A program made the position numbers and the translations under genes. The notes below the pieces were generated by a model. It saw nothing but the letters and a program-made list of their open reading frames with translations. It had not been told where the DNA came from and did no database searches. This document shows, piece by piece, positions 1 through 9,167 of a DNA stretch of 64,000 nt. Position 1 is the stretch's first letter. Every line of letters starts with the position of its first letter. This stretch comes from Pseudomonas ekonensis (GTDB lineage: Bacteria > Pseudomonadota > Gammaproteobacteria > Pseudomonadales > Pseudomonadaceae): positions 2,184,001 to 2,248,000 of the forward strand of contig NZ_JAHSTS010000001.1 in NCBI RefSeq assembly GCF_019145435.1, written 5' to 3'.

Positions 1-964
1 CGGCGATGTGCAGGGCCAGCCCGGCGATCAGGATCAGCGCGGCGGCGCCTTGCACCAGCAGGGCGGCGCGTTGGCGCGGGGTGCGTTCGGCGTTGTCTTC
101 GGCGGCGTAGTTGGCCAGCACGGCGCGCACGTTGTCCGGCAGCAGCGTGCCGTAACCGAACCAGCGCAGCTTCTCCAGCAGCACGCAGGTCGTCAGCCCG
201 GCCACCAGCACGGGCAGGGACACCGGCGCGACCTGGGTGAAGAACTCGGCGAAGTGCCAACCCATCTCATGGCCGATCAGCAGGTTCTGCGGCTCGCCCA
301 CCAGCGTGCAAACGCCGCCCAGGGCCGTGCCGACCGCGCCGTGCATCAGCAGGCTGCGCAGGAAGGCGCGGAATTGCTCAAGGTCTCCGTGATGCAGCAC
401 GGGCAGGTGCTGGTCGTCGTTGAATTCGCTGTCCTGGCGCGGATCGTTGCCGGAGGCCACGCGGTGGTAGACCGAGTAGAAGCCCACAGCGGCGCTGATG
501 ATCACGGCGGTGACGGTCAGCGCGTCGAGAAACGCCGACAGGAACGCCGACAGAAAGCAGAACATCAGCGCCAGCAGCGCCTTGGAGCGCACGCCCAGCA
601 GCAGGCGCGAGAACAGGAACAGCAGCAGATCCTTCATGAAACAGATGCCGGCGACCATGAACATCAGCAGCAAAATCACGGGGAAGTTGTGCACCAGTTC
701 ATCGTAGATGGCTTGCGGCGTGGTCATTTCCAGCAGCAGCGCTTCGATCAGCAGCAGCCCGCCCGGCATGAGGGGGTAGCACTTGAGCGCCATCGCCAGG
801 GTGAAAATGAACTCGACCACCAGCAGCCAGCCGGCAGCCACCGGGCCTGCGGTCCACAGCACCACGGCATTGAGGATCAGGAACCCGACGATGCACGCCT
901 TGTACCAGCGGGGAGAGTGCCCGAGAAAATTGTGCGCGAACGCTTGGGCCATCGAACCGGACAT
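1..964 (-). CDS. nhaB: NhaB Na+/H+ antiporter (N-terminal part, cut by window edge)
   Basis: The frame read from ATG at 964 begins MSGSMAQAFAHNFLGHSP and runs open to the left edge (321 codons), so the C-terminal part is missing. NhaB exchanges cytoplasmic Na+ for external H+ in the inner membrane and protects against sodium and alkaline stress. Several hydrophobic membrane segments are visible (for example a run ending in LILNAVVLW near residue 35). The start and N-terminal sequence match the family closely as I know it. The gene lies 74 bp downstream of the delta-60 repeat gene on the same strand and could be co-transcribed with it. Identification is by recognition of family sequence; no alignment was run. 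Confidence 0.88.
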   Translation of the reverse strand, partial: MSGSMAQAFAHNFLGHSPRWYKACIVGFLILNAVVLWTAGPVAAGWLLVVEFIFTLAMALKCYPLMPGGLLLIEALLLEMTTPQAIYDELVHNFPVILLLMFMVAGICFMKDLLLFLFSRLLLGVRSKALLALMFCFLSAFLSAFLDALTVTAVIISAAVGFYSVYHRVASGNDPRQDSEFNDDQHLPVLHHGDLEQFRAFLRSLLMHGAVGTALGGVCTLVGEPQNLLIGHEMGWHFAEFFTQVAPVSLPVLVAGLTTCVLLEKLRWFGYGTLLPDNVRAVLANYAAEDNAERTPRQRAALLVQGAAALILIAGLALHIA

Positions 965-1038
965 CGGTTGCTCCTTGTCTTAAGAAGCGCGCACGGTGCC
1001 GTAAGCTTCGATCAAGATCAAGCGTGGGATTTTTCTCT

Positions 1039-2328
1039 TTATTGGTTCAGATAACGCGCCACGACTGCACGGTAATTGCCGTCAAGCGAATAGCCGCCGA
1101 CCAGAATCCCACCGTCGCGCTCCAGGGCCATGGACGTGGCGGTGTCCAGGCTGTGCCCCAGCCGCGTGCGCAGCCAGCCGTTGCCGTCGCCGAAGCGCCG
1201 GTCCGGCCGGCCATCGGCCAGGTAGCGGGCGACGATGAAATCCGCCTCGATGCCGCCGATGGTGGCGCCGGCCGCGATGATCCGGCCGTCCGCCATCCGC
1301 ACCGCAGCGGTCCATTGGCAACCGCTGCGGCCGATTTCCAGCAGGAGCGGCCGTGCGCCGTTGCAATGCACGTCCGGGCGGCCGTTGCCGTGAAGCGTCA
1401 GCGACAGGCAGCGGATCGGATCGCGGCTGCTGCCCAGGCAATGCAGGCGTTCGGCGGATTCGATGACCTGGCTCACCAGCGCGCTCTGGCCGCCGGCCTT
1501 GAACGCCATGAACCCGTCCACGGCGAAACGCTCGTCCAGTTGGCCGTCCGGCAGGTAACGGGCCAGCAGCCCCTCTTGAGGGAAATCGATGGAGCCCGCG
1601 ACCACGATGCGCCCGTCCTGCTGCAACAGCAGGCTGCTGAGCCAGGTGTTCAGCAGCAAGTGGCGGACCATCACGAAACCGCGGCCATTGAAGGTGCTGT
1701 CCGGTCGGCCGTCCGGCGTGAGGCGGATCAGGATGCCGGCATGGTCGGCGAGTTCGAAATGGTGATTGGCGATCAGCAGGATCCGGCCGTCGGGCTGAAG
1801 GGCCACATCGCAGGCCTCGGCACCGGGGACGCCGGGCGGCAGCCAGGTGTCGCGCGAACCCATGGACAGGTCGCCCGGCAAGCGCACGACTTGCCGGCCG
1901 TCCTCGCCGAACGCCACGTCGGGGCGACCGTGGCCGTCGAAGAGGGCGAGGGCGGGCAGGGTGCGGTGGGTGTTCTCATAATGCAGGCCGGCCAGCAGGA
2001 TCCGGCCGTCGGGCAGTACCAGCACCTTGCCGGCGGTGGCCTCGGAACCGTCGGCGTAGGCACCGATCACGCTGCCGTGCAGGCCGAAGCTCAGGTCTGC
2101 CGAACCGTCCGGCAGCAGGCGGGCGAGGCCGAAACGGCTACCTTGATCCGTGCCGACTTTGGCGGCCACCAGAATCCGGCCTTGGGCATCGAGTGCCACG
2201 CTTTGGGTGAGGCTGGAGCGGCTGCCGGCGAAATAGACCCGGGCGACGCCGTTGGCGGCAAAAGAGGTGTCCAGTTGCCCGGCGTTGTCGGCAGGTGCGG
2301 GGAACGCATAAGCGGTCTGGGTGGGCAT
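1039..2328 (-). CDS. Delta-60 repeat (beta-propeller-like) protein, secretion unclear
   Basis: This 429-aa protein is built of repeats of about 50-60 residues with the signature PDG-x-x-D-x-x-F followed by a RILLAG-like strand, the pattern of the uncharacterized delta-60 repeat family, which probably folds as a beta-propeller. Examples are DTSFAANGVARVYF, PDGRPDSTFNG and PDGRPDRRFGDGNG. The start at 2328 (MPTQTAYAF) is chosen because AAGGAGA lies 8 bases upstream; a longer frame to 2394 has no such site. There is no obvious signal peptide. No enzymatic motif is visible and the function is unknown. It is transcribed toward nhaB. Confidence 0.75.
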   Translation of the reverse strand: MPTQTAYAFPAPADNAGQLDTSFAANGVARVYFAGSRSSLTQSVALDAQGRILVAAKVGTDQGSRFGLARLLPDGSADLSFGLHGSVIGAYADGSEATAGKVLVLPDGRILLAGLHYENTHRTLPALALFDGHGRPDVAFGEDGRQVVRLPGDLSMGSRDTWLPPGVPGAEACDVALQPDGRILLIANHHFELADHAGILIRLTPDGRPDSTFNGRGFVMVRHLLLNTWLSSLLLQQDGRIVVAGSIDFPQEGLLARYLPDGQLDERFAVDGFMAFKAGGQSALVSQVIESAERLHCLGSSRDPIRCLSLTLHGNGRPDVHCNGARPLLLEIGRSGCQWTAAVRMADGRIIAAGATIGGIEADFIVARYLADGRPDRRFGDGNGWLRTRLGHSLDTATSMALERDGGILVGGYSLDGNYRAVVARYLNQ

Positions 2329-2575
2329 GCACGCGTCTCCTTGCGAGTCGGCCGACACCGGGAAGTCGATCGGGCAACTGCATGAGGGACACATTCAATC
2401 CCTGAAAGTGTGCAAGTACAACTGACAGAAGTAACAGGTGGAGGGTCGCACTGTGCCAGAACAATGACTTTCTGAACCAGTCGCAAGCCTGCCAAGTATT
2501 CAGGCCTTCAACTTGTGAAGAAAGTTGTACGCAGGTGCGCTAATAAAAGAAGGGAAGCGGCAACTAAGCGCAAGA

Positions 2576-2609
2576 GGGGCGGATGACATGAACGTCATCC
2601 GCATCGCCC
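2576..2609 (-). terminator. Hairpin after the small unknown gene
   Basis: A perfect 9-bp stem, GCGGATGAC (2579-2587) with GTCATCCGC (2594-2602), lies just past the stop of the gene ending at 2614. It has no good T-run, so it is a weak terminator or an mRNA-stabilising hairpin. Confidence 0.4.
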
Positions 2610-2613
2610 CGGA

Positions 2614-2880
2614 TCAGTGTGGCATCGACCAGGATTGCAGCGTGTAGCCTTCTTCGCTCAGTTCGGCGCGAGCCTGCTGCAGCAGGTGCTCGAGTTGCGC
2701 CGGGTCGGAGTAGGCGCTGCTTGGGATCTTCGTCCGACCGATCTGGGAGTTGGTGCGGTCGATGACGGTCAGGTTCAGTTCGCCGTTGCCGTCTTGTGGG
2801 GCCCAGGCCACGCATTGGAAGGGTTCGAACGCGCGGTTGGCAATCAAAAGAGCTTCGTTGATACGGAGCGGGGCGGTCAT
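2614..2880 (-). CDS. Small conserved Pseudomonas protein, unknown function
   Basis: This is an 88-aa soluble protein that starts MTAPLRINEALLIANRAFEPF at 2880, with an AGAGAGAAGA purine tract just upstream. No signal peptide, membrane segment or catalytic motif is visible. Proteins of this length and flavour (a beta-rich first half, then QLEHLLQQARAEL helix) are common hypothetical proteins in Pseudomonas, but I cannot assign a function. It is transcribed divergently from the sigma-54 regulator at 3225; the 344-bp gap between the two starts holds both promoters. The longer frame to 2967 is rejected because it crosses that promoter region. Confidence 0.6.
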   Translation of the reverse strand: MTAPLRINEALLIANRAFEPFQCVAWAPQDGNGELNLTVIDRTNSQIGRTKIPSSAYSDPAQLEHLLQQARAELSEEGYTLQSWSMPH

Positions 2881-3224
2881 GGGGTCTTCTCTCTGTAGTG
2901 CCCAATCAAGTGATGTGCCGTCGGTTGGGCTTACCGTTCGGCTGGTTACTTGTACTGATGCACGCAACCGGGGGACGGGTCACACAGGATTCGAAGAAAT
3001 TTCAACTTTCTTTCAAACCGGCAATTGTGCGGCCGCTTTTGAAAGCCTGGTGAAAGAATCATGTCGATAGCTAACTAATAAACCGGCTACTTATAACTGC
3101 TTCACTTGTACACCTATAAGCAATTGATACAAGGCGCCGTCAAATTCTTGCTAATGTTACAGCCAGGTCTGCCAAATGACTGTTTTTGCGATCATTTCCC
3201 ATAATTTGGCGCCAAGGAACAGTC

Positions 3225-4550
3225 ATGAGCGAAGCGCCTGCCCTACGACGATTATTGGTGGTTGACCCCTGCGATGATTGCCATCGCTTGCTGCCCGGTT
3301 TGCGTGCCGTGGGCTGGGATGTCGACAGCTGTTCGCTGGAAAACGCCGCCGACCGCACCTGCGATGTCGGCCTGTTGCGTTTGCAGCCTTTTCACCTGGA
3401 GCGTCCCGAGGCAGTCAAGGAGCTGATCAGCCGCAGCGGCACCGAGTGGATCGCCGTCCTCAACCAGGAAGTGCTGCGTCTGCAGAACGTCGGGGACTTC
3501 GTCTGCGAATGGTTCTTCGATTTCCATACCTTGCCGTTCGACGTCTCGCGGGTGCAGGTGACCCTGGGCCGGGCGTTCGGCATGGCGCGCCTGCGCGGCC
3601 AGGGCACGATCCACGTCGATCAGCCGGAGCACGAGCTGCTCGGCGACAGCAAGCCGATCCGTGAACTGCGCAAATTGCTGAGCAAACTGGCGCCCACCGA
3701 GTCGCCGGTGCTGATCCGCGGCGAAAGCGGCACCGGCAAGGAGTTGGTCGCCCGCACGCTGCACCGCCAGTCCCAACGCCACAGCAAGCCGTTCGTGGCC
3801 ATCAACTGCGGAGCGATTCCCGAGCACCTGATCCAGTCCGAACTGTTCGGCCACGAGAAAGGCGCGTTCACCGGCGCTCATCAGCGCAAGGTCGGGCGCA
3901 TCGAGGCGGCCAACGGCGGCACGCTGTTTCTGGACGAGATCGGCGACCTGCCGCTGGAGCTGCAAGCCAACCTGCTGCGGTTTCTCCAGGAAAAACACAT
4001 CGAACGGGTCGGCGGCAGCCAGCCGATTCCCGTGGATGTGCGCGTTTTGGCGGCCACCCACGTCGACCTTGAGGCGGCCATCGAGAAGAAACGCTTCCGT
4101 GAAGACCTGTACTACCGGCTGAACGTGTTGCAGGTGGTCACCGCACCGCTGCGTGAGCGCCACGGCGACCTGTCGATGCTGGCCAACCACTTTTCCCATT
4201 TCTACAGCCACGAGACCGGCCGGCGCCCGCGCAGCTTCAGCGAAGACGCCTTGATCGCCATGGGCAAGCACGACTGGCCCGGCAACGTCCGCGAACTGGC
4301 CAACCGCGTGCGCCGCGGCCTGGTGCTGGCCGAAGGGCGGCAGATCGAGGCCCGCGACCTGGGGCTGATCAGCCAGCAGTCGGTCACGGCTCCCATGGGC
4401 ACCCTGGAAGACTACAAGACCCGGGCCGAACGCCAGGCGCTGTGCGACGTGCTGAACCGCCACAGCGACAACCTCAGCGTGGCCGCCAAGGTGCTGGGCG
4501 TCTCGAGGCCGACCTTCTACCGTTTGCTGCACAAGCACCAGATCCGCTAG
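3225..4550 (+). CDS. Sigma-54 enhancer-binding regulator, candidate activator of the fap operon
   Basis: This 441-aa protein has three parts. Residues about 1-130 look like a degenerate receiver (RRLLVVDPCDDC, then LLRL where the phospho-acceptor Asp would lie). Residues about 140-380 form an AAA+ core with Walker A GESGTGKE, the sigma-54 contact loop GAFTGA, and Walker B GGTLFLDEIGD. The C-terminus is a Fis-type helix-turn-helix (LSVAAKVLGVSRPTFYRLL). Without the acceptor Asp it probably responds to something other than a kinase, as VpsR- and FleQ-like regulators do. The start at 3225 has AAGGAAC seven bases upstream. It converges on fapF across a shared terminator, and the fap promoter carries a sigma-54 motif and two dyads, so control of fap is a reasonable inference. 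Confidence 0.87.
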   Translation: MSEAPALRRLLVVDPCDDCHRLLPGLRAVGWDVDSCSLENAADRTCDVGLLRLQPFHLERPEAVKELISRSGTEWIAVLNQEVLRLQNVGDFVCEWFFDFHTLPFDVSRVQVTLGRAFGMARLRGQGTIHVDQPEHELLGDSKPIRELRKLLSKLAPTESPVLIRGESGTGKELVARTLHRQSQRHSKPFVAINCGAIPEHLIQSELFGHEKGAFTGAHQRKVGRIEAANGGTLFLDEIGDLPLELQANLLRFLQEKHIERVGGSQPIPVDVRVLAATHVDLEAAIEKKRFREDLYYRLNVLQVVTAPLRERHGDLSMLANHFSHFYSHETGRRPRSFSEDALIAMGKHDWPGNVRELANRVRRGLVLAEGRQIEARDLGLISQQSVTAPMGTLEDYKTRAERQALCDVLNRHSDNLSVAAKVLGVSRPTFYRLLHKHQIR

Positions 4551-4581
4551 GGCGCGGTGTTTCTCCGGGGAGGAGAAACCG

Positions 4582-4619
4582 AAAAGGCCCGCTGCGACAA
4601 AGATCGCAGCGGGCCTTTT
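4582..4619. terminator. Bidirectional terminator between the regulator and fapF
   Basis: A 16-bp perfect inverted repeat, AAAAGGCCCGCTGCGA (4582-4597) with TCGCAGCGGGCCTTTT (4604-4619), has A/T tails on both sides and so serves both convergent genes. Confidence 0.92.
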
Positions 4620-4632
4620 GCATGGGCGCCCG

Positions 4633-5937
4633 TCAGAAGTAGTACGGGAATTTCAGGCTGAAGGAGAAGTCCGGGGCATCGTCGGTCATGCCGATGGACA
4701 GGTTGGGCACGATGGTCAGGTTGTCGGTGGCCGCGATGGTCATGCCGACGTTGAAGTAACCGGCGTTGGCGTCGCTGGACACCACCGATTCCCAATCCCC
4801 GCCGTCCTGCTTGAGCTTGCTCTTGCGTTGCACAAGGTCCGACACGGAGAACGACATACTCATCTTCTCGTTCAGCGCGAAGGCGATGCCGGCGCCGATC
4901 TGGAAGCTGTCGCCGATGCGCACCTTGCCCGGCGTCTTCTGGTTGACCGTGGAGCTGATGTCGTCGAAGGACTCCTCCAGGTTGTGGGTGTAGGACAGGC
5001 TGCCGAACAGCACGGCCGGGTCGAAGGTCTTGACCAGCGAGATGCCGGGCGTGATCGACCAGACGCCGTTGCCGGTGGGCAGGGTGTCAGGCACGAACAG
5101 GTTGCTGTTGGCGTCGGTCTGGCGCAGCTTGATGCCGAACGGATCCTTGCCGGTCGGGGCCTTGACCCGCAACGTGACCACCGCATCCGGTGTGTTGACC
5201 GACTCGTCCATGAACTTGTAGGCGATGCCGAAGTTGACGTCGCCGATGGTCGGGTCGCGGCTCACGTCCTGTTCGGTGGTGACGTTGGAGGCGCCGCTGT
5301 TGCCGCCGCCGGACTGGTAGGTCGAGTCGCGGTACACGACCGGCACGTTCAGGTCGAACTGCCAGCGGTTGTCGAAGTTGTAGCGGCCGGTGAGGTCCAG
5401 GGTCCAGGTGTCGGCCTTGATCCGGTCGAGGTTGATGTTGCCCAGGAAAATCGAGTCCAGCGCGAGGAAACCGTTGAGGATCAACTGGCGCGTGTCGTAG
5501 CGCGAGTAGGTGATGCCGGTCTCGAAGCTGAACTTGCCGCCGCCGAAGAAGCCGCTGGCCTCGTCGTACAGGTTCGACACGCTCTGCGCCGGTTGCGAAT
5601 CGTCGGCCAGCGACTGGCCGTAGGATGCGCCGCTTCCCCCCGCTGCGCCCCCCGACGCGGCTGCGGCCCCGGTGCCGGCGACCTGCTTGTTGCCTTTCAT
5701 GTCGGCCGGCGACTTGGCCAGGCGCTTGGGCGGCGGTGAGGCGGGTTGGTCCTCGACCTGGCGGACCCGCTGCTCGAGCACCGCCAGGGCCTTTTGTTGC
5801 ACTTCGTATCGTTGCTTAAGCTCCAGAAGTTCCTGTTTCAGGGCCTCTACGTCCGCATCCGGCGCCGCATGAAGCGCTGCGGCGGGAAGTAGAGTACTCA
5901 AACATACAGCCGCACGCAGTGAAACTGATCGATACAT
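4633..5937 (-). CDS. fapF: FapF, outer-membrane pore for amyloid export
   Basis: This 434-aa protein has a signal peptide (ending near [11 protein letters not shown]), an N-terminal coiled coil at about residues 28-65 ([20 protein letters not shown]), a low-complexity Gly/Ala linker at about 85-115, and a C-terminal beta-barrel ending in aromatic FPYYF. This is the known layout of FapF, the trimeric barrel that lets Fap fibre subunits cross the outer membrane and whose coiled coil gates the pore. It is the last gene of the fap operon, 45 bp after fapE, and ends just before a bidirectional terminator. Confidence 0.92.
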   Translation of the reverse strand: MYRSVSLRAAVCLSTLLPAAALHAAPDADVEALKQELLELKQRYEVQQKALAVLEQRVRQVEDQPASPPPKRLAKSPADMKGNKQVAGTGAAAASGGAAGGSGASYGQSLADDSQPAQSVSNLYDEASGFFGGGKFSFETGITYSRYDTRQLILNGFLALDSIFLGNINLDRIKADTWTLDLTGRYNFDNRWQFDLNVPVVYRDSTYQSGGGNSGASNVTTEQDVSRDPTIGDVNFGIAYKFMDESVNTPDAVVTLRVKAPTGKDPFGIKLRQTDANSNLFVPDTLPTGNGVWSITPGISLVKTFDPAVLFGSLSYTHNLEESFDDISSTVNQKTPGKVRIGDSFQIGAGIAFALNEKMSMSFSVSDLVQRKSKLKQDGGDWESVVSSDANAGYFNVGMTIAATDNLTIVPNLSIGMTDDAPDFSFSLKFPYYF

Positions 5938-5982
5938 GAATAAGCCGTCCCTTCAAGCCCAATGGTCGAGACTCAGCGTAGT

Positions 5983-6729
5983 TCAATATCCGATGTTGCG
6001 TAGTGCCTTGAGTTGAGTGAGATTGCAGTCCAGCGCGCCGGCGCTCATGCCGTTGTTGCTGAGGACTACGTTGAGTTGCGTCAAGTTGTTGACGACGTTG
6101 GCGTTGCCGAGCAGGCGGCTGTTCTGCAGCAGCCCGCCCTGGGCGACCTGTTGCAGGGCCGTCCCTTGGTTGCCGGCGGCCTGGATGGCCATCTGCACGC
6201 CTCCGCCGGTGGCGGAAACCGCCACGCTGCCTGCGGCGTTGCTGCCGGAAATGGTTTGTCCGGCCATCAGGGCTTGCCCCTGGGCAGGCACCAGGGCAGG
6301 CGCCTGGTTGGCCTCTTTGACGTTGATCGCCACGTTGTTGTAGGCGGTGTTGCCGTCGCCGGCGGCGCGCACGCTTTGTGTCACGCCCTGGCTGCTGTTC
6401 AGTCCTGCGCCACCAATGACGTTGCCGGTTCCCGTCGGCAGGGGGGTGCCGTTGCCGGTTTCCTTGATGGTCGAGACGTAGAATTCGGGTTTTACCGTTG
6501 CCGCTTGAAGCTGCATCGAGGCCGACGCCCCGATCAGATCGCCGCTGGCGTTGCGCCAGGTGCTGCTCATGACCACGCCGAAACTGATGATCCGGCCCGG
6601 CATGACGTAGCGACCGCGAAGCTCGGCGAGCTCTTGGTCCTTGATTTCAATGGGTTTGAATCCTGCATTGGCAAAGCTTGATGCGCTCGCTGCCAGGCAG
6701 GCGGCGGCCAGCCAATATGAGGTTTTCAT
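5983..6729 (-). CDS. fapE: FapE, minor Fap amyloid component
   Basis: The 248-aa secreted protein has a signal peptide (MKTSYWLAAACLAASASSFANA) and Gln/Asn/Gly-rich segments (AGDGNTAYNNVAINV, NANVVNNLTQLNVVL) like those of FapB and FapC. The single mature Cys lies near the C-terminus (GALDCNLTQL). FapE is known as a minor fibre component. The start at 6729 is preferred over 6747 because GGGAGC lies six bases upstream and the signal peptide then starts at MKT. It lies 43 bp downstream of fapD. Confidence 0.88.
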   Translation of the reverse strand: MKTSYWLAAACLAASASSFANAGFKPIEIKDQELAELRGRYVMPGRIISFGVVMSSTWRNASGDLIGASASMQLQAATVKPEFYVSTIKETGNGTPLPTGTGNVIGGAGLNSSQGVTQSVRAAGDGNTAYNNVAINVKEANQAPALVPAQGQALMAGQTISGSNAAGSVAVSATGGGVQMAIQAAGNQGTALQQVAQGGLLQNSRLLGNANVVNNLTQLNVVLSNNGMSAGALDCNLTQLKALRNIGY

Positions 6730-6772
6730 CCGCTGCTCCCGGGACATCCAGCCCCACTCTTGTAATCGGCGA

Positions 6773-7453
6773 TTAGAAGAAGTCGCTCTGTATGAACCCG
6801 AAGTCCATCAATTCAGCATCTTTGACAGGGTTGAAAGTATCCAGCTTGTTCTTGGCGGTCAGCGGTTCCGGAGGACTGCGCAATGCATTGGTCTTGTCGT
6901 ATCCGGGGCCGACGATGGCGAAGACGATGCCGTTCCAACCTTTGACAAAGTCATTGTGGGCGTAGCGTTTGTGTCCTAAAACCGGGTCTCCGATGTAGAC
7001 CCAATCCTTGTCCGCCCGCTGCAGCACCACAAAATGCTTGTAGCCGCGAATTTCCATCAGTACCACGACCGGAATGCTCACCGACTCGAGTTTGTCGGCC
7101 GGTATCCGGTAGCCCCTGGCGCGCATGCCGATGCTTTCCACGTAGCGCTTCATGTCCAGCATGGAGAAACCTTGAGTGCGGACAAGGTCCTGGTCAGCGT
7201 TGACCAGCATGCCTTTGATGATGTGCTCCTCATCGACGTCGAGCCAATAGGCCTGGCGCAACACCGTCGCCAGTGCGGCGGCGCCGCAGCTGAAGTCGGT
7301 TTTCTGTTCGACGATGTCGGCAAACTTGCGCTCACGCAGGCTTTGCACGTCCTTATAGACCAGCACGCCGCCGGGTAGGGCGGCCACCGGTATCTGAGCG
7401 GCCTGGGTCAGGCCGGACAGGCAAAGCAGGGCGATGAGGGCAGTTGTACGCAT
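6773..7453 (-). CDS. fapD: FapD, C39-type cysteine protease of the Fap system
   Basis: The 226-aa protein has a signal peptide (MRTTALIALLCLSGLTQAAQ) and a single papain-like C39 peptidase domain. The catalytic Cys56 lies in DFSCGAAALATVL, the His in GYKHFVVL, and the Asp in YIGDPVLG. It has no ABC-transporter part, so it acts in the periplasm. FapD is required for Fap fibre export or maturation. The start at 7453 gives a proper signal peptide; the longer frame to 7600 would overlap the end of fapC and the hairpin between the genes. Expression may be lowered relative to fapABC by that hairpin. Confidence 0.9.
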   Translation of the reverse strand: MRTTALIALLCLSGLTQAAQIPVAALPGGVLVYKDVQSLRERKFADIVEQKTDFSCGAAALATVLRQAYWLDVDEEHIIKGMLVNADQDLVRTQGFSMLDMKRYVESIGMRARGYRIPADKLESVSIPVVVLMEIRGYKHFVVLQRADKDWVYIGDPVLGHKRYAHNDFVKGWNGIVFAIVGPGYDKTNALRSPPEPLTAKNKLDTFNPVKDAELMDFGFIQSDFF

Positions 7454-7480
7454 GGTCGGATACGCCTTGTGGGACCGACG

Positions 7481-7503
7481 AAAAGCCCCGTTTCCGGGGC
7501 TTT
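7481..7503 (-). terminator. Intra-operon hairpin between fapC and fapD
   Basis: A perfect 9-bp stem, AAAGCCCCG (7482-7490) with CGGGGCTTT (7495-7503), is followed on the minus strand by a short T-run. It sits 15 bp past the fapC stop and is likely a partial terminator or a 3'-end stabiliser that sets a higher level of fapABC than of fapDEF. Confidence 0.65.
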
Positions 7504-7517
7504 CGTTTTGATCGCGG

Positions 7518-8525
7518 TTACATGCAGGCTTTGCAGCCTGCGGCGATGGACAGCGAGTTGCTTTGTTGGTTGCCCACACCTGCCGATACGTTGGCTCCAC
7601 CGTTGCCGGAGAAGTTGTTCATCGAACCGGTCATGTTGGCGGTGTTGGTCACAGGGTTTTTCCAGCCATCTTTGGTCAGCACTTGTTGGGTGGTGACGCC
7701 AGCCAGACCGAAGACGCCAACGGCTTCGAATTTGGCTTTTTGATCGTCGTCACGACCGCCGCCACGGTTGTCGTTGCCGTAGCCGCCATGGCCACCGCCG
7801 TGGTGATCGTCGCCTTCGATGGTTGCGGTGCCTTTGGCGGCGAAGACGCCAGCGGCAGCGAAGGTTCCGGTAAGGGTGTCTTTTTTGTAGGTCTGCACGC
7901 CTTTGTTGTCGACGACCAGGCCGGTGGAGGACTGGTTGGCGGCAGCGGCGGCGTTGGCTACACGGCCACCCGAAACGGCGATTGCCAGGTTGTTTTTCTG
8001 TTGGTTGAAGTTGCCGGAAGTCACGTTGACGCCGATGTTCCCGGAGCCGTTGTTGCCAGCGTTGTTGAGGGTGGCGCTGTTGGTGGTCGACGAGTTTTTC
8101 ACATAGTTGTTGTTGTTGACTTGAGTGGCGCTCGAGGCAGCAACAGCAGTACCGAAGATGAAGCTTTCGTCGGCGGTGGCCAGGGCAGCGGCGTTGTCTT
8201 GTTGGTTGCCGTCGCCGGCCGCCACGTTGGCGCCCATGTTGCCGTTGGAGTTGTTCAGCGAGTTGTCAGCCTTGGCATCGTTTTTGGTGCCTTGGTTTTT
8301 CACCACGTTGCCGTCGCTGTTCTGTTCGTCCAGCACAGCGGCGCCGGCGCCAGCGGTGATCTGAAGGATTTGCTCAAGGGTCGGGCCTTTTGGATCGTGG
8401 CCATGACCGTTGCCGTGGCCGTTACCATGACCGTGATTGTCATCACGGCCGCCTGCCTGTGCTGCGATTGCCATCACTGCTGCAAGTGCGAAAACCAGTG
8501 GTTTGAGGGCCATTGTAGGTTTCAT
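7518..8525 (-). CDS. fapC: FapC, major Fap amyloid subunit
   Basis: The 335-aa precursor has a signal peptide (MKPTMALKPLVFALAAVMAIAAQA), a His/Gly-rich N-terminal stretch, and imperfect Asn/Gln/Gly repeats (NSNGNMGANVAAGDGNQQ, NNGSGNIGVNVTSGNFNQQ, SGNGGANVSAGVGNQQ) separated by Ala/Lys linkers, one of them His/Gly/Asp-rich. It ends in a CxxC pair (Cys331, Cys334) as FapC does. This is the main subunit of the extracellular functional amyloid that stiffens biofilm. GGAGAA precedes the start. It lies 68 bp downstream of fapB. Confidence 0.93.
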   Translation of the reverse strand: MKPTMALKPLVFALAAVMAIAAQAGGRDDNHGHGNGHGNGHGHDPKGPTLEQILQITAGAGAAVLDEQNSDGNVVKNQGTKNDAKADNSLNNSNGNMGANVAAGDGNQQDNAAALATADESFIFGTAVAASSATQVNNNNYVKNSSTTNSATLNNAGNNGSGNIGVNVTSGNFNQQKNNLAIAVSGGRVANAAAAANQSSTGLVVDNKGVQTYKKDTLTGTFAAAGVFAAKGTATIEGDDHHGGGHGGYGNDNRGGGRDDDQKAKFEAVGVFGLAGVTTQQVLTKDGWKNPVTNTANMTGSMNNFSGNGGANVSAGVGNQQSNSLSIAAGCKACM

Positions 8526-8593
8526 GGTGTTTCTCCGTCGTGCTTATTAGTTGGTTAAGTGTTGGTACTTTCTAATTGCACTGCCTGTTTGGG

Positions 8594-9166
8594 TCAGTCA
8601 GCGACCCGGATGCTCAGGGTGTTAGCCATACGGTTCCCCACCCCGGCACTCTGGTTCACCTGGATCACTCCTCGGCTGCCGGTGAAGGCCTGATCACTTG
8701 TCGTGACCTGGCGACTGCCGGGTGAGGTGCCAGTTGCTCCTGAGTTCGGTAAAAGCGCCACGTTCTGTTGCGACAGGGCGCTGTCGTCAACGCTCTGCGG
8801 GGCAGCACTGATGCTGACGCGCGTCACGTTGGCCATCTGGTTGTTGGCGCCGGCGCCCTGGTTGACGCCCAGGATCCCGTTGCCGTTGCTGAAGGAGGCG
8901 CCGCCGATGGTGGCGCTGGCGTTCGTCGAGCGGTCGGCCGGCGTGTCGATCTTCTGGATCACGCTGGTGGTCGCATGGGCGTTGGTGCCGATGGCGATCG
9001 ATTTGGCGTTGGCCTGCTGCATCTGGTCGCCGGCGGCCTGGTTGACGTTGAAGTTGCCGCGGTACTGCATGCCTGAATCTTGAATGTTCGCGTTGTTCAC
9101 AGAGCTGGGATCGGCCATGGCGCTGGCGCAGCCGATCAGGGCGAGCAGGAGCAGGGAACGATTCAT
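8594..9166 (-). CDS. fapB: FapB, Fap amyloid nucleator
   Basis: The 190-aa secreted protein has a signal peptide (MNRSLLLLALIGCASAMA) and three Asn/Gln/Gly repeats (GNFNVNQAAGDQMQQANA, GNGILGVNQGAGANNQMANV, GVIQVNQSAGVGNRMANT) that match the amyloid repeats of FapC in style. FapB is regarded as the nucleator of Fap fibres and, as here, lies between fapA and fapC. Only one base separates its start from the fapA stop, so translation is probably coupled. Confidence 0.91.
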   Translation of the reverse strand: MNRSLLLLALIGCASAMADPSSVNNANIQDSGMQYRGNFNVNQAAGDQMQQANAKSIAIGTNAHATTSVIQKIDTPADRSTNASATIGGASFSNGNGILGVNQGAGANNQMANVTRVSISAAPQSVDDSALSQQNVALLPNSGATGTSPGSRQVTTSDQAFTGSRGVIQVNQSAGVGNRMANTLSIRVAD

Positions 9167-9167
9167 G

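Noticed and set aside
8..1054. A 348-codon plus-strand frame opposite nhaB
   Set aside because: It is Gln/His/Gly-rich with no domain and no ribosome-binding site, and the opposite strand reads as NhaB. High-G+C shadow frame.
4618..5739. Long plus-strand frame opposite fapF
   Set aside because: Composition (Val/Gly/Asp/Arg-rich) is that of an antisense frame of a G+C-rich gene; fapF is clear on the other strand. Similar long frames opposite the MCP, vgrG, ybiT and mhp genes were rejected for the same reason.
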